Shown here: positions 1 to 11,494 of the stretch, piece after piece | Position numbering within the stretch: position 1 is the stretch's first letter | Layout: each line of letters starts with the position of its first letter | Source: Chelonoidis abingdonii | Lineage: Eukaryota > Chordata > Testudines > Testudinidae | Reading direction: 5' to 3' | Length of the DNA stretch: 64,000 nt | Assembly (NCBI RefSeq): GCF_003597395.2 | Contig: NC_133772.1 | Location: forward strand, 139,010,492-139,074,491 | Translations under genes and position numbers: made by a program | The notes under the pieces: model-generated | Seen by the model: only the letters and a program-made list of their open reading frames with translations | What the model was told of the DNA's origin: nothing | The model's database searches: none

Positions 1-475
1 TTGATCATGTGCTGGAAAGGTTTTAGCTGGGGGCTGTATGTGGTGGCTAGTGGTGTTCTGTTATTTTCCTTGTTGGGCCTGTCCTGTAGTAGGTGGTTTC
101 TGGGTACACGTCTCGCTCTGTCAATCTGTTTCCTCACTTCCCCAAGTGAGTATTGTAGTTTTAAGAATGCTTGATAAAGATCTTGTAGGTGTTTGTCTCT
201 GTCTGAGGGATTAGAGCAAATTCTGTTGTATCTCAGGGCTTGACTGTAGACAATGGATCGCGTGATTTGGTCTGCATGAAAGCTGGAGGCATGTAGGTAA
301 GTATAGCGGTCAGTAGGTTTCCAGTATAGGATGGCTTTTATGTGACCATCACTTATTAGCACTGTAGTGTCCAGGAAATGGATCTCTTATGTGGACTGGT
401 CCAGGCTGAGGCTGATGGTGGGATGGAAATTGTTGAAATCCTGGTGTAATTCTACAAGGGCCTCGTTCCCATGGG
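1..475 (-). pseudogene. Penelope-like element, C-terminal part of RT ORF (fragment)
   Basis: Read on the minus strand, this is the segment that follows the catalytic DD motif in Penelope-like reverse transcriptases. It runs from about 475 down to 1 with blocks such as ELHQDFNNFHPT, ILYWKPTDRYTYLHASSFH and RARRVPRNHLLQ. An in-frame stop falls shortly after the first block, near 395, so it is dead. It is truncated by the window edge, so the GIY-YIG endonuclease usual in this class, if present, would lie outside. It abuts a plus-strand piece of the same family at about 475-480. Family membership is recognised from residue patterns, not from a search. Confidence 0.8.
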
Positions 476-479
476 TCCA

Positions 480-755
480 TACGTGCTTTGTGACTCTGTC
501 CTCACCCACAACCATTTCAGATTTGGGGACAACTTATTCCTTCAAATCAGCGGCACTGCTATGGGTCCCTGCATGGCCCCACAGTATGCCAACATTTTTA
601 TGGCTGACTTAGAACAACGCTTCCTCAGCTCTTGTCCCCTAATGCCTCTGCTCTGCTTGCACAACACAGATGACATCTTCATTTTATGGACCCACAGGAA
701 GGAGACCCTTGAAGAATTACACCCGGATTTCAACAATATCCACCCCACCAGGAAC
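480..755 (+). pseudogene. Penelope-like element, central RT motifs (fragment)
   Basis: The plus strand encodes the Penelope-type block GTAMGPCMAPQYANIFMADL followed by the catalytic region, here HNTDDIFILW where Y-x-DD is expected. It ends at ELHPDFNNIHPT. The changed residue before DD, the lack of an N-terminal part and the abrupt end show a dead fragment. Its last 20 codons overlap in content with the first codons of the minus-strand piece at 1-475, so the two pieces share about 60 bp and face opposite ways. Confidence 0.8.
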
Positions 756-1400
756 AGTGGCCAATGGGAGCTGGGCGGGGGGAAGAAGCAGTGCCTGTGG
801 GCGAGAGCAGAGTATGGAGCCTGCCTTATCCCTGCTGCACTGCTGACTAGGAGCCACCCGAGATAAGTCCTTGCCTCAGCCCCCTGCCTCAGCCCTGAGC
901 CCCCCCAAACCTGGACCCCCCTTCTGCACCCCAAACTCCTCATCTCTGGCCCACTCCAAAGCCTGCACCCCCAGTCTGAACCCTCACCCCCCACACCCTC
1001 TGCCACAATCCAGAGAGCCCCCTCCTGTACCCCAAACCCCTTATCCCCAGTCCCAGCCCAGAGCCTGTACTCCCCCCACAGCCTAACCCCCTGCCTCATA
1101 CCACAGCCCCTCCCACATTCCAAATCCCTCAGCCTCATCCCCCAGCCTGGAGCCCTGTCCTGTACACCAAACCCCATTCCCAGCCCCTGCATGCCCAGCC
1201 GGAGCCTTCACCCCGTCCCACACCCCAACCGCTCACTCCAACCCAGTGAAAGTGGGGGAGAGTGAGCCACGGGAGGGGGGGGAAGAATGTAGTTAGTGGG
1301 GGCGGGGCATCAGTGAAGGGGCGAGGGAAGGGGATGTGACCTTGGGGAAAGGGTAGGTCTAGGGTGTTTGCTTTTGTGCAATTAGAAAGTTGTCAATGCT
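756..1400. repeat. C-rich interspersed repeat
   Basis: A very C-rich tract of loosely repeated CCCCAAACCC / AGCCTGCACCCC phrases (about 870-1230) is followed by a G-rich part and ends with TTTTGTGCAATTAGAAAGTT near 1372-1391. I recognise this as a common turtle-type interspersed repeat, possibly a hAT-like DNA element. Its left end is cut by the Penelope piece. The short reading frames on both strands come from the biased composition. Confidence 0.5.
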
Positions 1401-1955
1401 ACTTTCTACCAGACATGGGAACTGATGTGAGATACACAGCTGCAGCTCCCAGCCCCCTAACCCCCAATGCATCTCATGCCATCCTCTGCCCCTCACCCCC
1501 ACTTTACATCACAGCATCCTCAGTCCCACAGTGCAAAGGACACCGTTCCCGCACTGCACAGACTCTGATCTACTTGTATTTTGCAGTGAATTTTGCCCAC
1601 CTGATTAGGATAAGCACATAAAAGAGGTGTCCTCATGTATGGTCATGAGACATGTAATCAATATGCGTTGACTATGCTGGGTTATATCTGTTGCAAGGGA
1701 CAGTTTGGCAGTTTGGCAGTTGGACCGTGTGCTTGATTGTTTGTTTGAAAAGTGTGAATTGGGAGAACTTTGTTCCAGGTGGGCCTTGAATGGGCCTGAC
1801 TGCTATAAGAAGGCAGTCAGCAGCGAACCAGCTGAGCGGCGAACAGCAGAGGCTAACAGATGGAGTTCGCCTGGGAACAGCCCACTGAGGCTTTCATCTC
1901 ACGGGCTTCTGTGAGTTGCTGCAGCAGCTGAGGAAGCTCTTAGAAGGAAGAAATT

Positions 1956-2946
1956 ATGGAAGGTGAGCATTCAGCTGTTGTAACCTGCACAGGATGTGCC
2001 ACGTTTGTCTTTCTTCCACAGGACAGAAGCGACTTTGTCTGTACAAGGTGCAAGCTGGTCTCCATATTGGAAGAGAAGGTTCGAGGTCTGGAGCAACAAG
2101 TATCGACCCTGCATAGCATAAGAGAAAATGAAGATTTCCTGGACAGACGTCAGGATATCCTTCTACGGGCACAACGTCCTGAAGAATCGGAGCAGGATGT
2201 GCAGAGGGGAAAGAGGGATGGTGAAGAAATTTGGCAGCATGTGACCTCTAGAAGAATAAAGACAAGCATCCATGTACCAGCAATGGAGATACAGATGAGC
2301 AACCATTTTCATGTCCTTCCCACAGGTACTAATATGGAGAGTGGACTAGATGGTACATCTGAGAGAAGAGAGCAGAAGGAGACTCCACCAATTAGAAGGC
2401 ATGAGATGCACTGTCCTAGGGATGGGGGTTCCACAACCACCGCTCCCAAGAGAAAGAGGAGGGTGATGGTGGTTGGGGACTCCCTACCTCGAGGGGACTG
2501 AGTCATCTATCTGCCACGCCAACTGACAAAACCGAGAGGTCTGCTGCTTGCCAGATGTGACGGAGAGACTGCCGAGACTCATCAAGCCCTCGGATCGCTA
2601 CCCCTTCCTGCTTCTCCATGTGGACACCAATGATACTGTCAAGAATGACCTTGACCGGATCACTGCAGACTACACGGCTCTGGGAAGAAGGATAAAGGAG
2701 TTTGAGGCTCAAGTGGTGTTCTCCTCGTCCATCCTCCCTGTGCAGGGAAAAGGCCTGGGTAGGGACAGTCGAATTGTGGAAGTCACTGAATGGCTACGCA
2801 GGTGGTGTCGGAGAGAAGACATTGGATTCTTCAACCATGGGATGGTGTTCCGAGAAGGAGGAGTGCTAGGGTTCCACCTAACGAAGAGAGGGAAGAGCAT
2901 CTTTGCAAGCAGGCTGGCTAACCTAGTGAGGAGGGCTTTAAACTAG
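1956..2946 (+). pseudogene. CR1 ORF1 (zinc-binding plus esterase-like protein), broken
   Basis: The ATG at 1956 opens a frame with two cysteine pairs (CTGC and CTRC, residues about 10-32) followed by a helical, coiled-coil-like stretch. This matches the zinc-binding N-terminus of CR1 ORF1. Near 2480 the esterase (SGNH-type) block begins with GDSLPRGD. The frame then shifts at about 2496-2501, and a stop follows in the new frame. The remainder reads on from about 2548 with HVDTND (usually HxGTND) and a C-terminal FHLTKRGKSIFASRLANL, ending at a stop at 2946. In this family the protein is thought to bind RNA and chaperone the LINE particle. The frameshift and the lost glycine mean it is not functional. 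Confidence 0.85.
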
Positions 2947-3085
2947 TTTCACTGGGGGAAGGAGACCAAAGCCCTGAGGTAAGAGAGGAAATGGGATACT
3001 GGGAGGAAGCACGAGCAGGAGAGTGCAAGAGGGGAGGACTCCTGTCTCACACCAAGAAAGCAGGACAATCAACGAGTTATCTTAA

Positions 3086-3830
3086 GTGCCTAAACACAAA
3101 TGCAAAAAGCCTGGGAAACAAGCAGGGAGAACTGAAAGTCCTGGCACAGTCAAGGAACTATGATGTGATTGGAATAACAGAGACTTGGTGGGATAACTCA
3201 CATGACTGGAGTACTGTCATGGATGGATAAAACTGTTCAGGAAGGACAGGCAGGGCAGAAAAGGTGGGGAGTTGCATTGTATGTAAGAGAGCAGTATGAC
3301 TGCTCAGAGCTCTGGTATGAAACTGCAGAAAAACCTGAGAGTCTCTGGATTAAGTTTAGAAGTGTGAGCAACAAGGGTGATGTCGTGGTGGGAGTCTGCT
3401 ATAGACCACCAGACCAGGGGGATGAGGTGGACGAGGCTTTCTCCGGCAACTAGCAGAAGTTACTAGATCGCAGGCCCTGGTTCTCATGGGAGACTTCAAT
3501 CACCCTGATATCTGCTGGGAGAGCAATACAGCAGTGCACAGACAATCCAGGAAGTTTTTGGAAAGTGTAGGGGACAATTTCCTGGTGCAAAGTGCTGGAG
3601 GAACCAACTAGGGCAGAGCTCTTCTTGACCTGCTGCTCACAAACAGGAAGAATTAGTAGGGGAAGCAAAAGTGGATGGGAACCTGGGAGGCAGTGACCAT
3701 GAGATGGTTGAGTTCAGGATCCTGACACAAGGAAGAAAGGAGAGCAGCAGAATACAGACCCTGGACTTCAGAAAAGCAGACTTTGACTCCCTCAGGGAAC
3801 TGATGGGCAGGATCCCCTGGGGGAGAAGCA
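3086..3830 (+). pseudogene. CR1 ORF2, endonuclease domain only, broken
   Basis: The apurinic/apyrimidinic-type endonuclease of CR1 ORF2 is recognisable across several frames: [54 protein letters not shown] and the terminal [17 protein letters not shown] and SDH are the catalytic and metal-binding motifs that nick the target DNA. Frame changes occur near 3230, 3450 and 3610, where there is also an in-frame stop. Coding similarity ends at IPWG, about 3822, and no RT follows. Confidence 0.85.
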
Positions 3831-5064
3831 GAAAAGTGCCTTCATCCAAATGATCTCTGCTTTTATAGTGAGCCATCCCAAGAAATCCCTGCAGCCCATT
3901 TGGGGGCTATTTACATACCACAGCATACTGTGCTATGGGAACCATTGACATGGGAATGGATTGACTAATGACCTGGTACGCCTTGATTGCTGTGCAATAG
4001 AAGGAAGGAGTTAGTGATGTGTGCAAGAGAGAATTAGACTTGAAAAAATATTTATCAAGTCAAAATAGATTGAACCAATATGAGGCCCCAGTTTTTTTTA
4101 TTAAATTCCCTTTGATTTCAAATGTTATGTGTCATATGTTGCTTTCTGTATCTGAGGCAGACCATTCAACTAATCAGTTTCTGTACAGGATTAGCATGAG
4201 TTTAATATACATAATACAGCTCTTCTTAATAAAGGTTCTATTAATCTCTCAGGTCTGTAACCCCTTTTCAGATATTTGTCCACTACATCAAGGCGACATA
4301 CACTTTAAGACTTGCTTTCCCAATATGGTTGCAGTTTTATGTAACCTCCTGTTTGTGATTAATGGAGTGGTCTGTTACTGCCTTATTGTAATAGATGGTC
4401 ATGTTAGAACAATACACATCTCAGTAATGACATCTTATTCCACAGAGATATTATGGCAAGAATGAAGCAGTGCTGACAAATATATTTTTGTTTATCAAAT
4501 ATTTCTCTCTGTCTGAAGTATATCTACAGCCTAAATGGGTTTCCCTGTAAAGTCTCACTTGAGAGTCACTACTGACGACCTTAAGGCTTACATTCTCCCA
4601 AGAAGTGAACAGGTTTCTCTGCCAATGCTCCAAAGTCTGGGTTTGAATATGCATCTTCTTTACGATGGAGGCCATGTTAGTAATGAACGTATCAATTACC
4701 ATAAATGCATACACTTTAAATACCTAACACACACATTTTAGAGAGGTATTATTTAGGCACAGAGGGTTAAATCCTGCAGTTCTTACTCAATCTTCATTCA
4801 GGGCTCAGTCCATTTATTAATATATATTTGCTTGTTTGTTTATTTAAAAAGCAAAAACTTGCAAATCACACATAGGTGGCCAGTATAATCTATGTTTCCC
4901 CTATTGCTGCTGTCATCTCTTTGATCACCCCCTCCATTGTCTGCCACATCCATCTTGTGTGTCTTATGTCATCCTTAACTCCTTAGACACAGACTGTCTG
5001 CCAGCATGGCAGATTTTGATTTAGGTCAGCCACTTGCAGCCATAGGAAGTATTGTGACCTGAAG
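3831..5064. other. Unassigned segment between two CR1 parts
   Basis: This 1.2 kb is AT-rich and shows no CR1 coding pattern, no terminal repeats that I could pair and no target duplication at its edges. A 148-codon plus-strand frame at 4019-4465 is low-complexity in composition and unlike any family I know, so I do not call it a gene. The stretch may be host DNA between two separate CR1 insertions. Confidence 0.5.
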
Positions 5065-6015
5065 ACAGGGTTTTGTTCAATATCTTCATTAATGATCTGG
5101 AGGATGGCATGGATTGCACCCTCAGCAAGTTTGCAGATGACACTAAACTGGGAGGAGTGGTAGATGTGCTGGAGGGCAGGGATAGGATACAGAGGGACTT
5201 AGAGTATTGGGCCAAAATAAATCTGATGAGGTTCAACAAGGACAAGCGCAGACTCCTGCACTTAGAATGGAAGAATCCCATGCACTGTTACAGACTAGGG
5301 ACTGAATGGCTAGGAAGCAGTTCTGCAGAAAAGGACCTAGGGGTTACTGTGAACGAGAAGTTGGATATGAGCCAACAGTGTGCCCTTGTTACCAAGAAGG
5401 CTAACAGCATTTTGGGCTGCATAAATAGGAGCATTACCAGCAGATTGAGGGACATGATCATTCCCCTCTGTTTGGCAGGTGAGGAATCATCTGGAGTACT
5501 GTGTCCAATTTTGGGCCCCACTCTACAAGAAGGATGTGGAAAAATTGGAGAGAGTCCAGCGGAGGGAAACAAAAATGATTACGGGGCTGGAGCACATGAC
5601 TTATGAGGAGAGGCAGAGGGAACTGGGATTATTTAGTCTGCAGAAGAGAAGGATGAGGGGGGATTTGATAGCTGCTTTCAACTACCTGAAAGAGGGTTCC
5701 AGAGAGGATGGCTCTAGACTGTTCTCAGTGATACCTGATGACAGAACACAGAGCAATGGTCTCAAGTTGCAGTGGGGGAGGTTTAGGTTGGATATTAGGA
5801 AAAACTTTTTCACTCAGAGAGTGGTGAAGCACTGGAATGAGTTACCTAGGGAGGTAGTGAAATCTCCTTCCTTAGAGGCTTTTAAGGCTCAGCTTGACAA
5901 AGCCCTGGTTGGGATGATTTAGTTGGGGATTGGTCCTGCTTTGAGCAGGGGGTTGGACTAGATGACCTCCTGAGGTCCCATCCAACCCTGATATTCTATG
6001 ATTCTATGATTATAT
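5065..6015 (+). pseudogene. CR1 LINE 3' end (RT C-terminus and 3'UTR)
   Basis: Coding resumes with [20 protein letters not shown] and the catalytic FADDTK motif of the reverse transcriptase. It then runs through the thumb and C-terminal region ([46 protein letters not shown]) to the stop at about 5922. There is a frame change at about 5470. The 3'UTR holds the tail phrase TTGAGCAGGGGGTTGGACTA and ends in short ATTCTATG-type repeats at about 5990-6018, which mark the CR1 3' terminus. The fingers and most of the palm are missing, so this is a 5'-truncated copy or the far side of a rearranged one. Confidence 0.9.
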
Positions 6016-7178
6016 GATATCAGATGATTAAGAAAATGGCTGCCCATAGATTTCATATTTTAATAAGTTCCCTAAAGAGCCCAGCCCAGGAGAGGCGGGA
6101 TGTCTGAGCACCGGGGTCTCTGGGATGGCCTTGTGTTTACAATAACGATAATTGAATCTTTTATTAGCTCGCTCTCTCATTACCATCTTTGTCACAATGC
6201 TACTGGATTTCGATAGTGTCAGTGTCTGTTCCAGTCCAGGCACTGTCTCAGGAGGCAGCATTAGAATGTTAATGCCTGGTAAAGCTTGAAGTCGCTGTAA
6301 CGCAAGGTCCTGTGCTTTGGGTGGTGAGCTTTCCCAAATGGCACTGCTGCCCTGGGAGGGGGAGGAGACCGAGCAGCCATTCCTGCTGACAGGCCATGCA
6401 GACTCAGAATGCAGATGCTTGCCGCACGATACACTAGCAATTACCACTCCTATTCAGATAGTCTTGTGGTGAGGAATGAGAGCAGAAAATGATACAACAT
6501 GAATTCATGCCTATGACACTCATATTTCAGTGACCATGGAGAAACGGAGACTGCTGAACCACCCACGTTGTAAACCTTGGAGTCCTCTAATTCTATCTAC
6601 ATGACAACAGCTTAATGCCATTATAACAGATGCATATTTGTCTCCTTTGTAAGGAAGGTTTTATGGTCATATCCAGTGCAAGTCCAGCTTTGCTAGCTGG
6701 ATCAAGTGCAATCACTTCACATTTACAATACACTAGTTATACTATGCAAATGTAATCACAGCGTGTTAATATTTATAGAAAGCCTGTTTGTAATTCTGAT
6801 ACCTTGGAGGAAACAAATGAAATGAAGAGAAACTAGTGGCCGGAGAGGGTGAATGATAAGTTACAGGAAACATGAAAGCACATCTTGAAAACATTTTCAC
6901 CAGCTGCTCTTTAGAGACAATTTAAATGGGGGTTTCTCAAAACATGCAAAGATTCTGCCTATTCACAGCCGTGCCCAGTGCTGCTCAGGAACCAGACTGA
7001 GTGCCTGGCTACACTTCCAATGCTGCAGTGGAGCACTTCCGTGAAGCTTCTACTGACATCGACAGGAGAGCTTCTCCCACCAGTGTCTGGTCTCCACCTC
7101 CCTGAGAGGTGGTAGCTATGGTGACGGGAGAAGTTATACCAACATAAGTTGCTATTGTAGCCCAAGCCTGAGAGATAT
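6016..7178. other. No recognised feature
   Basis: I see no coding family, paired repeat or RNA gene here. A 139-codon minus-strand frame (6028-6447) has no family pattern. Confidence 0.5.
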
Positions 7179-7186
7179 TCAGAACA

Positions 7187-7310
7187 TAGGGTGACCACAT
7201 GTCCCAGTTTTATAGGAACAGTCCTGATTTGGGGGACTTTTTCTTATATAGGATCCTATTACTTTCCACCCTCTATCTCGATTTTTTAGACTTGCAATCT
7301 GGTCACCCTA
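7187..7310. mobile_element. hAT-type MITE (TAGGGTGACCA ends)
   Basis: A 124-bp element has inverted ends TAGGGTGACCA / TGGTCACCCTA. It is flanked by an 8-bp target duplication with one mismatch: TCAGAACA at 7179-7186 and CCAGAACA at 7311-7318. The 8-bp duplication and short inverted ends fit a non-autonomous hAT element. It carries no coding capacity. Confidence 0.85.
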
Positions 7311-7318
7311 CCAGAACA

Positions 7319-9210
7319 CAAGAGACATAGCAGGTCATCTTACCATTGCTAGAAAGCAGGACTGTTCCCTGGGTGTAGTTTCTAGCGCTATGTCAAACCT
7401 AGTTTCATAACAACATTAAAATATCCTTTAGCATCAGCTTTTGGAGAGAGTTTTGGTTTTGAAGTTTGCACAGAAATCTTAGTTGTCTTTGTAGATTGTA
7501 AGAGCTCCTGGGCCTGGGCTGCGTACTTAGCTATGCTCATACAGTGCCTGACCCTTAGTGGAGTCCCAATCCACATTGGAGACTTTGGGCAACATTGCAA
7601 TATAAATATTTATTAACATTAACAAATCCCCTGCCATCATAGAGCTGTGGCTTTAGGAGAAAATGTTAACATGTCATGCTGGCTTGAGCCAGTGGAGGCT
7701 CATTTTTGTAATGCTGCCAGCTGGATGGAGTTCATTGGGATCTGCAATAGACTGGTGCGTCAGTCCCCCTTAAGCCAGCATCTTATAAATGCACATTCAT
7801 TAAAGCCTGGCTGGCGCTGTGTAGCATGCAGGTGTGGTGATCTACCCTCAGTGCATGTCCATAACGACTCCCAGCACCTCAGGGAAGTGTGAGTACTGAG
7901 GGGCAGAACCCCGAAGTCTGAGACACATATTAAAGGGAAGCAGTATGCTGTTCTGAGAGTCAGACATGGAGTTACAGGCTTGCTAGGCAAAAAAGTTCTC
8001 ATTTCCCACAGATCCTTAGCCACAACAAAGGTGTTCACTTGGCAGGCTGGGTTATCCTAGTGCTGTCAGAGACCTGGGTTCTCTGCACAGGATGCGGGGA
8101 TGGCAAGAAGGATGTTCAGATATGGCCCTGTAATGTGGATGGGCGATGAGCTTCAGGCAAGAGACAGGCCCTCGGTGGGCCAGGGAGACACTCAGGCATT
8201 AGGGAGAATGATGGAGGCAGAAGACAGAGACAAGAAAAGAAGCTGATGAGCGCTCTAGTGGGTGTGACCAGCAAAGGTACATCTTCATCCACATCCTTAT
8301 TATAGCAACCACTTGTATTGGCACCACACAAGAACAAGAGCCCGTCCGTTACAACTTGGTACAGTCCTTTACTGGGATGTTACCAGCTTGGCAACCCTGC
8401 ATCACAAACCATGAGCCTGTCCCCCAAGGCATGGGATGGTCAAATATACTCTGCCTGGGGTTCCTTGTGTTTGCACTTCTGGGTTTTTAGACTTTAGGTT
8501 CATATTTTTAAGCTTTTCTTTGCAACCTCAGTTTTTTAGTAGCAAGAGCTAGGAACTTAAGTATGTTAAAAAAAAATGAAAGCTGAGATTCTCTCATAAT
8601 CGCATGACACTGGGGCCTTAAGAAAAAAACACCAAATGTCCTGAGACTCACGATAAAACTGCAAACATTACCAGCACTGTGTTACTTACGCCACTATTTT
8701 CATTACCTCAGCATATGTGTTAGAGTGTTCGGTGCAGTTTGCTTTCACATGCCTTTAAGTCTTGTCCAAGTCATGTTCCTGATGCAGTGTTGTGTTGAAC
8801 AAACCTGACGCCCAGTGACTTCGCTCCCATTCGGCAATATGCACCACATGCAGCTAGAGACCCGTCACACTACCCCATCTCTAGCTCAGAGATGGCAATG
8901 GGGCACCACATGGGTCTCTCCACCTACACAGAGCCCTGGATTGATCCCTTAGTTCTTTTGATGACAATGTCACGCTGCCTCATAGTAAGACGATGTGAAG
9001 TGTTGACATTTCTTCAAGCTTACCCCTCACTGCAAGTCGACAGGGCATGTTACCACCTTCCAGGGGAATCCCAGCTGCGTATAAACTTTACTTAACTTGA
9101 AGGAATAAATACCACATCCAATTTTTGGCTGGTACAACAGATGACAAAGAAGAGGCATGATCCCCTGGCTTGGCCACTAGTCTGGGACAGGAGTAGGTCA
9201 GGAATTTTTC
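7319..9210. other. No recognised feature
   Basis: This is mixed-composition DNA with only short frames on both strands and no family pattern that I recognise. Confidence 0.45.
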
Positions 9211-9214
9211 CATG

Positions 9215-9485
9215 AGATATTTTGGCATCCGTGATCAATTTCAATATTTTCAAAACAAAACAATTCAGAATTCGATTTGAATTTTCATTAAGAATTTCAG
9301 CTAACTATATTTAAAAATTTTAAAGGCCTAAGTGGAAAGGAAATGTTTTGATTGACCTCAACTGAAATTTGAGTGGTGGGGAGGAGGGCAGGGATTGTCG
9401 GTCCATGAAAATGTTTGAGATTTTAACTTTTTGTCCTGATTCAGGATGGAATTGTTTTTGAAATCTCAAAAATGTTCCTGTGATG
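9215..9485. repeat. AT-rich interspersed repeat (relative at 50660-50835)
   Basis: The stretch from TTTTGATTGACCT (about 9347) to AAATCTCAAAAATGTTCC (about 9459-9476) matches 50675-50800 in order and orientation. Shared blocks are TTTTGATTGACCT, TTTGAGATTT and AAATCTCAAAAAT. The family is unnamed here. Confidence 0.55.
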
Positions 9486-9489
9486 GGAA

Positions 9490-9690
9490 ACCCATTTTCC
9501 ACCCAGCTGTGTCTGGGACTTGGGGGCCTGGGCTCAATCACTGTCCCAGCACACAGATTCTGCGTGCCCTTGGGCAAGTCATTTAGCCTTTCTGTGCCTC
9601 AGCTCCCTATGTGTAAAATGGAGATGGGAGTCCTGGCCTACCCCAGGGGTGTTGTGAGGCATTCAGAGACTACATAGGTACTTGAGATAG
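9490..9690 (+). repeat. MIR-like SINE
   Basis: The plus strand carries the MIR core and 3' phrases in order: CTTGGGCAAGTCATTTAGCC, CTGTGCCTCAG, GTAAAATGGAGATG and GGTGTTGTGAGGCATTCAGA. This is an ancient tRNA-derived SINE shared among amniotes. The tRNA head is worn. Confidence 0.75.
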
Positions 9691-9699
9691 ACAGACTGT

Positions 9700-10399
9700 A
9701 GAATACACACTTCGATGTTTTACTACAGAACACTGACCGGGGGAGAATTAACATTACACCATTCCAGTCTGGAGTGTCTAATTCCGCCTTAACATCTCCT
9801 TCAACTTCCCTGTAGCTTCACTACCACAAGACCAATGTAAACTAAATAGGGCATATTTTTGCCAGGGAAGAGACTAAATGAGCTACAGTCTTGGCTCATA
9901 GAACTTAACCACTGTTTGGATAAATGGACGGGTCTCTCAAAGCCAGCGCAAGCAATGGCAGGATCCATTTAATGTCATTGTTCTCGTATATGAAAAAGAA
10001 TCAATTAATAAAATGAGGAATTCAGGCCAGACTGTCTAAGCAGAAAGCATGGTATGAAAGATTTGCAGTTACTGTTAAACCTTGTGATAAGCATTTTGAT
10101 ACTGATATGAAACCTTGTGATAAAATAGATTATGCACAATTTTGGGGAAAAGCCTTTGAACATGCTAGGAATGGTAACTGGGACAACCTGTAATGTTAAG
10201 AAACCTTCTGATAATCCTGCTTCTCAGCTATTACCTGTAAAGAGACTTAAAGCTTATCACAGTAGAGAACCATAATGAATATGGACTACTGTGTGGAAGG
10301 AGAAACAGAGGCACACGCCTTCCACGCTTTATTGGCTGGATGCCAAGATACCTACACGCTGGAAATCTTTAATAAAGCTAATGTCAAAAAATATATATA
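9700..10399. other. No recognised feature
   Basis: AT-rich DNA with no frame above the size expected by chance and no repeat that I could pair. Confidence 0.45.
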
Positions 10400-10407
10400 A
10401 TACATTG

Positions 10408-10522
10408 CAGGGCTGCCCGGGGTAGGAGCCCCCATGAGAATATAGTATTATAACTTCTTTTTATGTAAAGGGCCCCCGAAATTGCTTTGCTCCAGGCCCC
10501 CTGAATCCTCTGGGTGGCCCTG
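10408..10522. mobile_element. hAT-type MITE (CAGGGCTGCCC ends)
   Basis: A 115-bp element begins CAGGGCTGCCCGGGG and ends CTGGGTGGCCCTG. It is flanked by ATACATTG (10400-10407) and ATACATAG (10523-10530), an 8-bp duplication with one mismatch. The ends and duplication fit a short non-autonomous hAT element. Confidence 0.8.
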
Positions 10523-10530
10523 ATACATAG

Positions 10531-10996
10531 GTTGGGAAAAGAGTATCTGTACATCTGGGTAAAGTGCTTAGATTATCCACAAATATAAAGTTAGTTTTTA
10601 AAAGTCACATGATACATAGAGTACATAATTGGCAATAATCCAAATTTAGGTGAACAGATTTAACAATATAGCTTAGATATTAGAATCCGAGTGTTCAGGT
10701 ATATCACTCATGAAAAGTTGTACAGAGATTTGATTGTGGAAAGCAAAATATACCAATGAGTGGAGATTGTCCTTCAGTAATTGAGAATTAGGTAGGTTGT
10801 CCATTTAGAAAATACAATCCATGAAGAAAGTATTTCAGTTATTTTCCTGACTGTGCTTCTACATTGAGTTAACACCAGTAAGGAAAGCTGAAGTGTTCAC
10901 AGTGATGCAAAAGTACAAGGAGACGCTTTCTAGCAACATCTGGGAATTATGTTGTTAAAACTTGAAAGGATCATGCCACATACTGCCTTCAAGGCG
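10531..10996. other. No recognised feature
   Basis: AT-rich DNA; nothing assignable. Confidence 0.45.
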
Positions 10997-11485
10997 ATCA
11001 GTGACTAACCCTGTTACAGTGAACTTAGGTGGATGTATGGCACTCTGTACCTCAAAGCAGCACCCTGAAACCCCCATATTCATCACTGTCATATAATTAT
11101 GATATGTTTCATACAGAGCATGCCATGTAAGATATCATATGAAAGGTCATGATCTGCTGAAACCTGTTTTTCTGTTCAAATATGTATATTGTTGGCATGT
11201 ATCAAGTTAAGGGATTTTGCGTATGGTTGTTACTGAAATATGCTGTAAATTTGCTAGCACATACAAAGTACCCCCGCCCGGGAGGGTGTTCAAGTACTGT
11301 TAATTAGCAAGGGCATTGAAATCAAGGGATTCATAATTCAATGAGGGCTGCCCAAGCACCACACACTAGGGATTGCTCAGCTCTATGACTCAAAATTGCA
11401 CAATATCACACACAGGGATTGCTCAACTCAGCGAAGCCTTCAGGACATGTCTGGGCAAATGTCTTCTAGGCACATGGATTAAGGA

Positions 11486-11494
11486 TATAAAATA
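11486..11494 (+). promoter_or_regulatory. TATA box of LTR-A
   Basis: TATAAAATA sits directly upstream of the point where LTR-B landed (11496-11500). The insert therefore separates the LTR-A promoter from its own transcribed part. Confidence 0.55.

Larger units (their letters stand above)
1690..3830 (+). mobile_element. CR1 LINE, 5' portion (5'UTR, ORF1, start of ORF2)
   Basis: This is a long CR1 5' part, which is uncommon because most CR1 copies are 5'-truncated. It contains a presumed 5'UTR (about 1690-1955), ORF1 and the endonuclease part of ORF2. Homology to CR1 stops near 3830, just after the endonuclease. The reverse transcriptase middle is absent, and the sequence that follows is unrelated. 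A CR1 3' end resumes at about 5065 in the same orientation. Confidence 0.85.

Noticed and set aside
870..1230. C-rich tract as a CpG-island promoter
   Set aside because: It is C-rich on one strand with few CpG and belongs to an interspersed repeat.
4019..4465. 148-codon frame between CR1 parts
   Set aside because: Hydrophobic, AT-driven composition without recognisable domain; length is not exceptional for AT-rich DNA.
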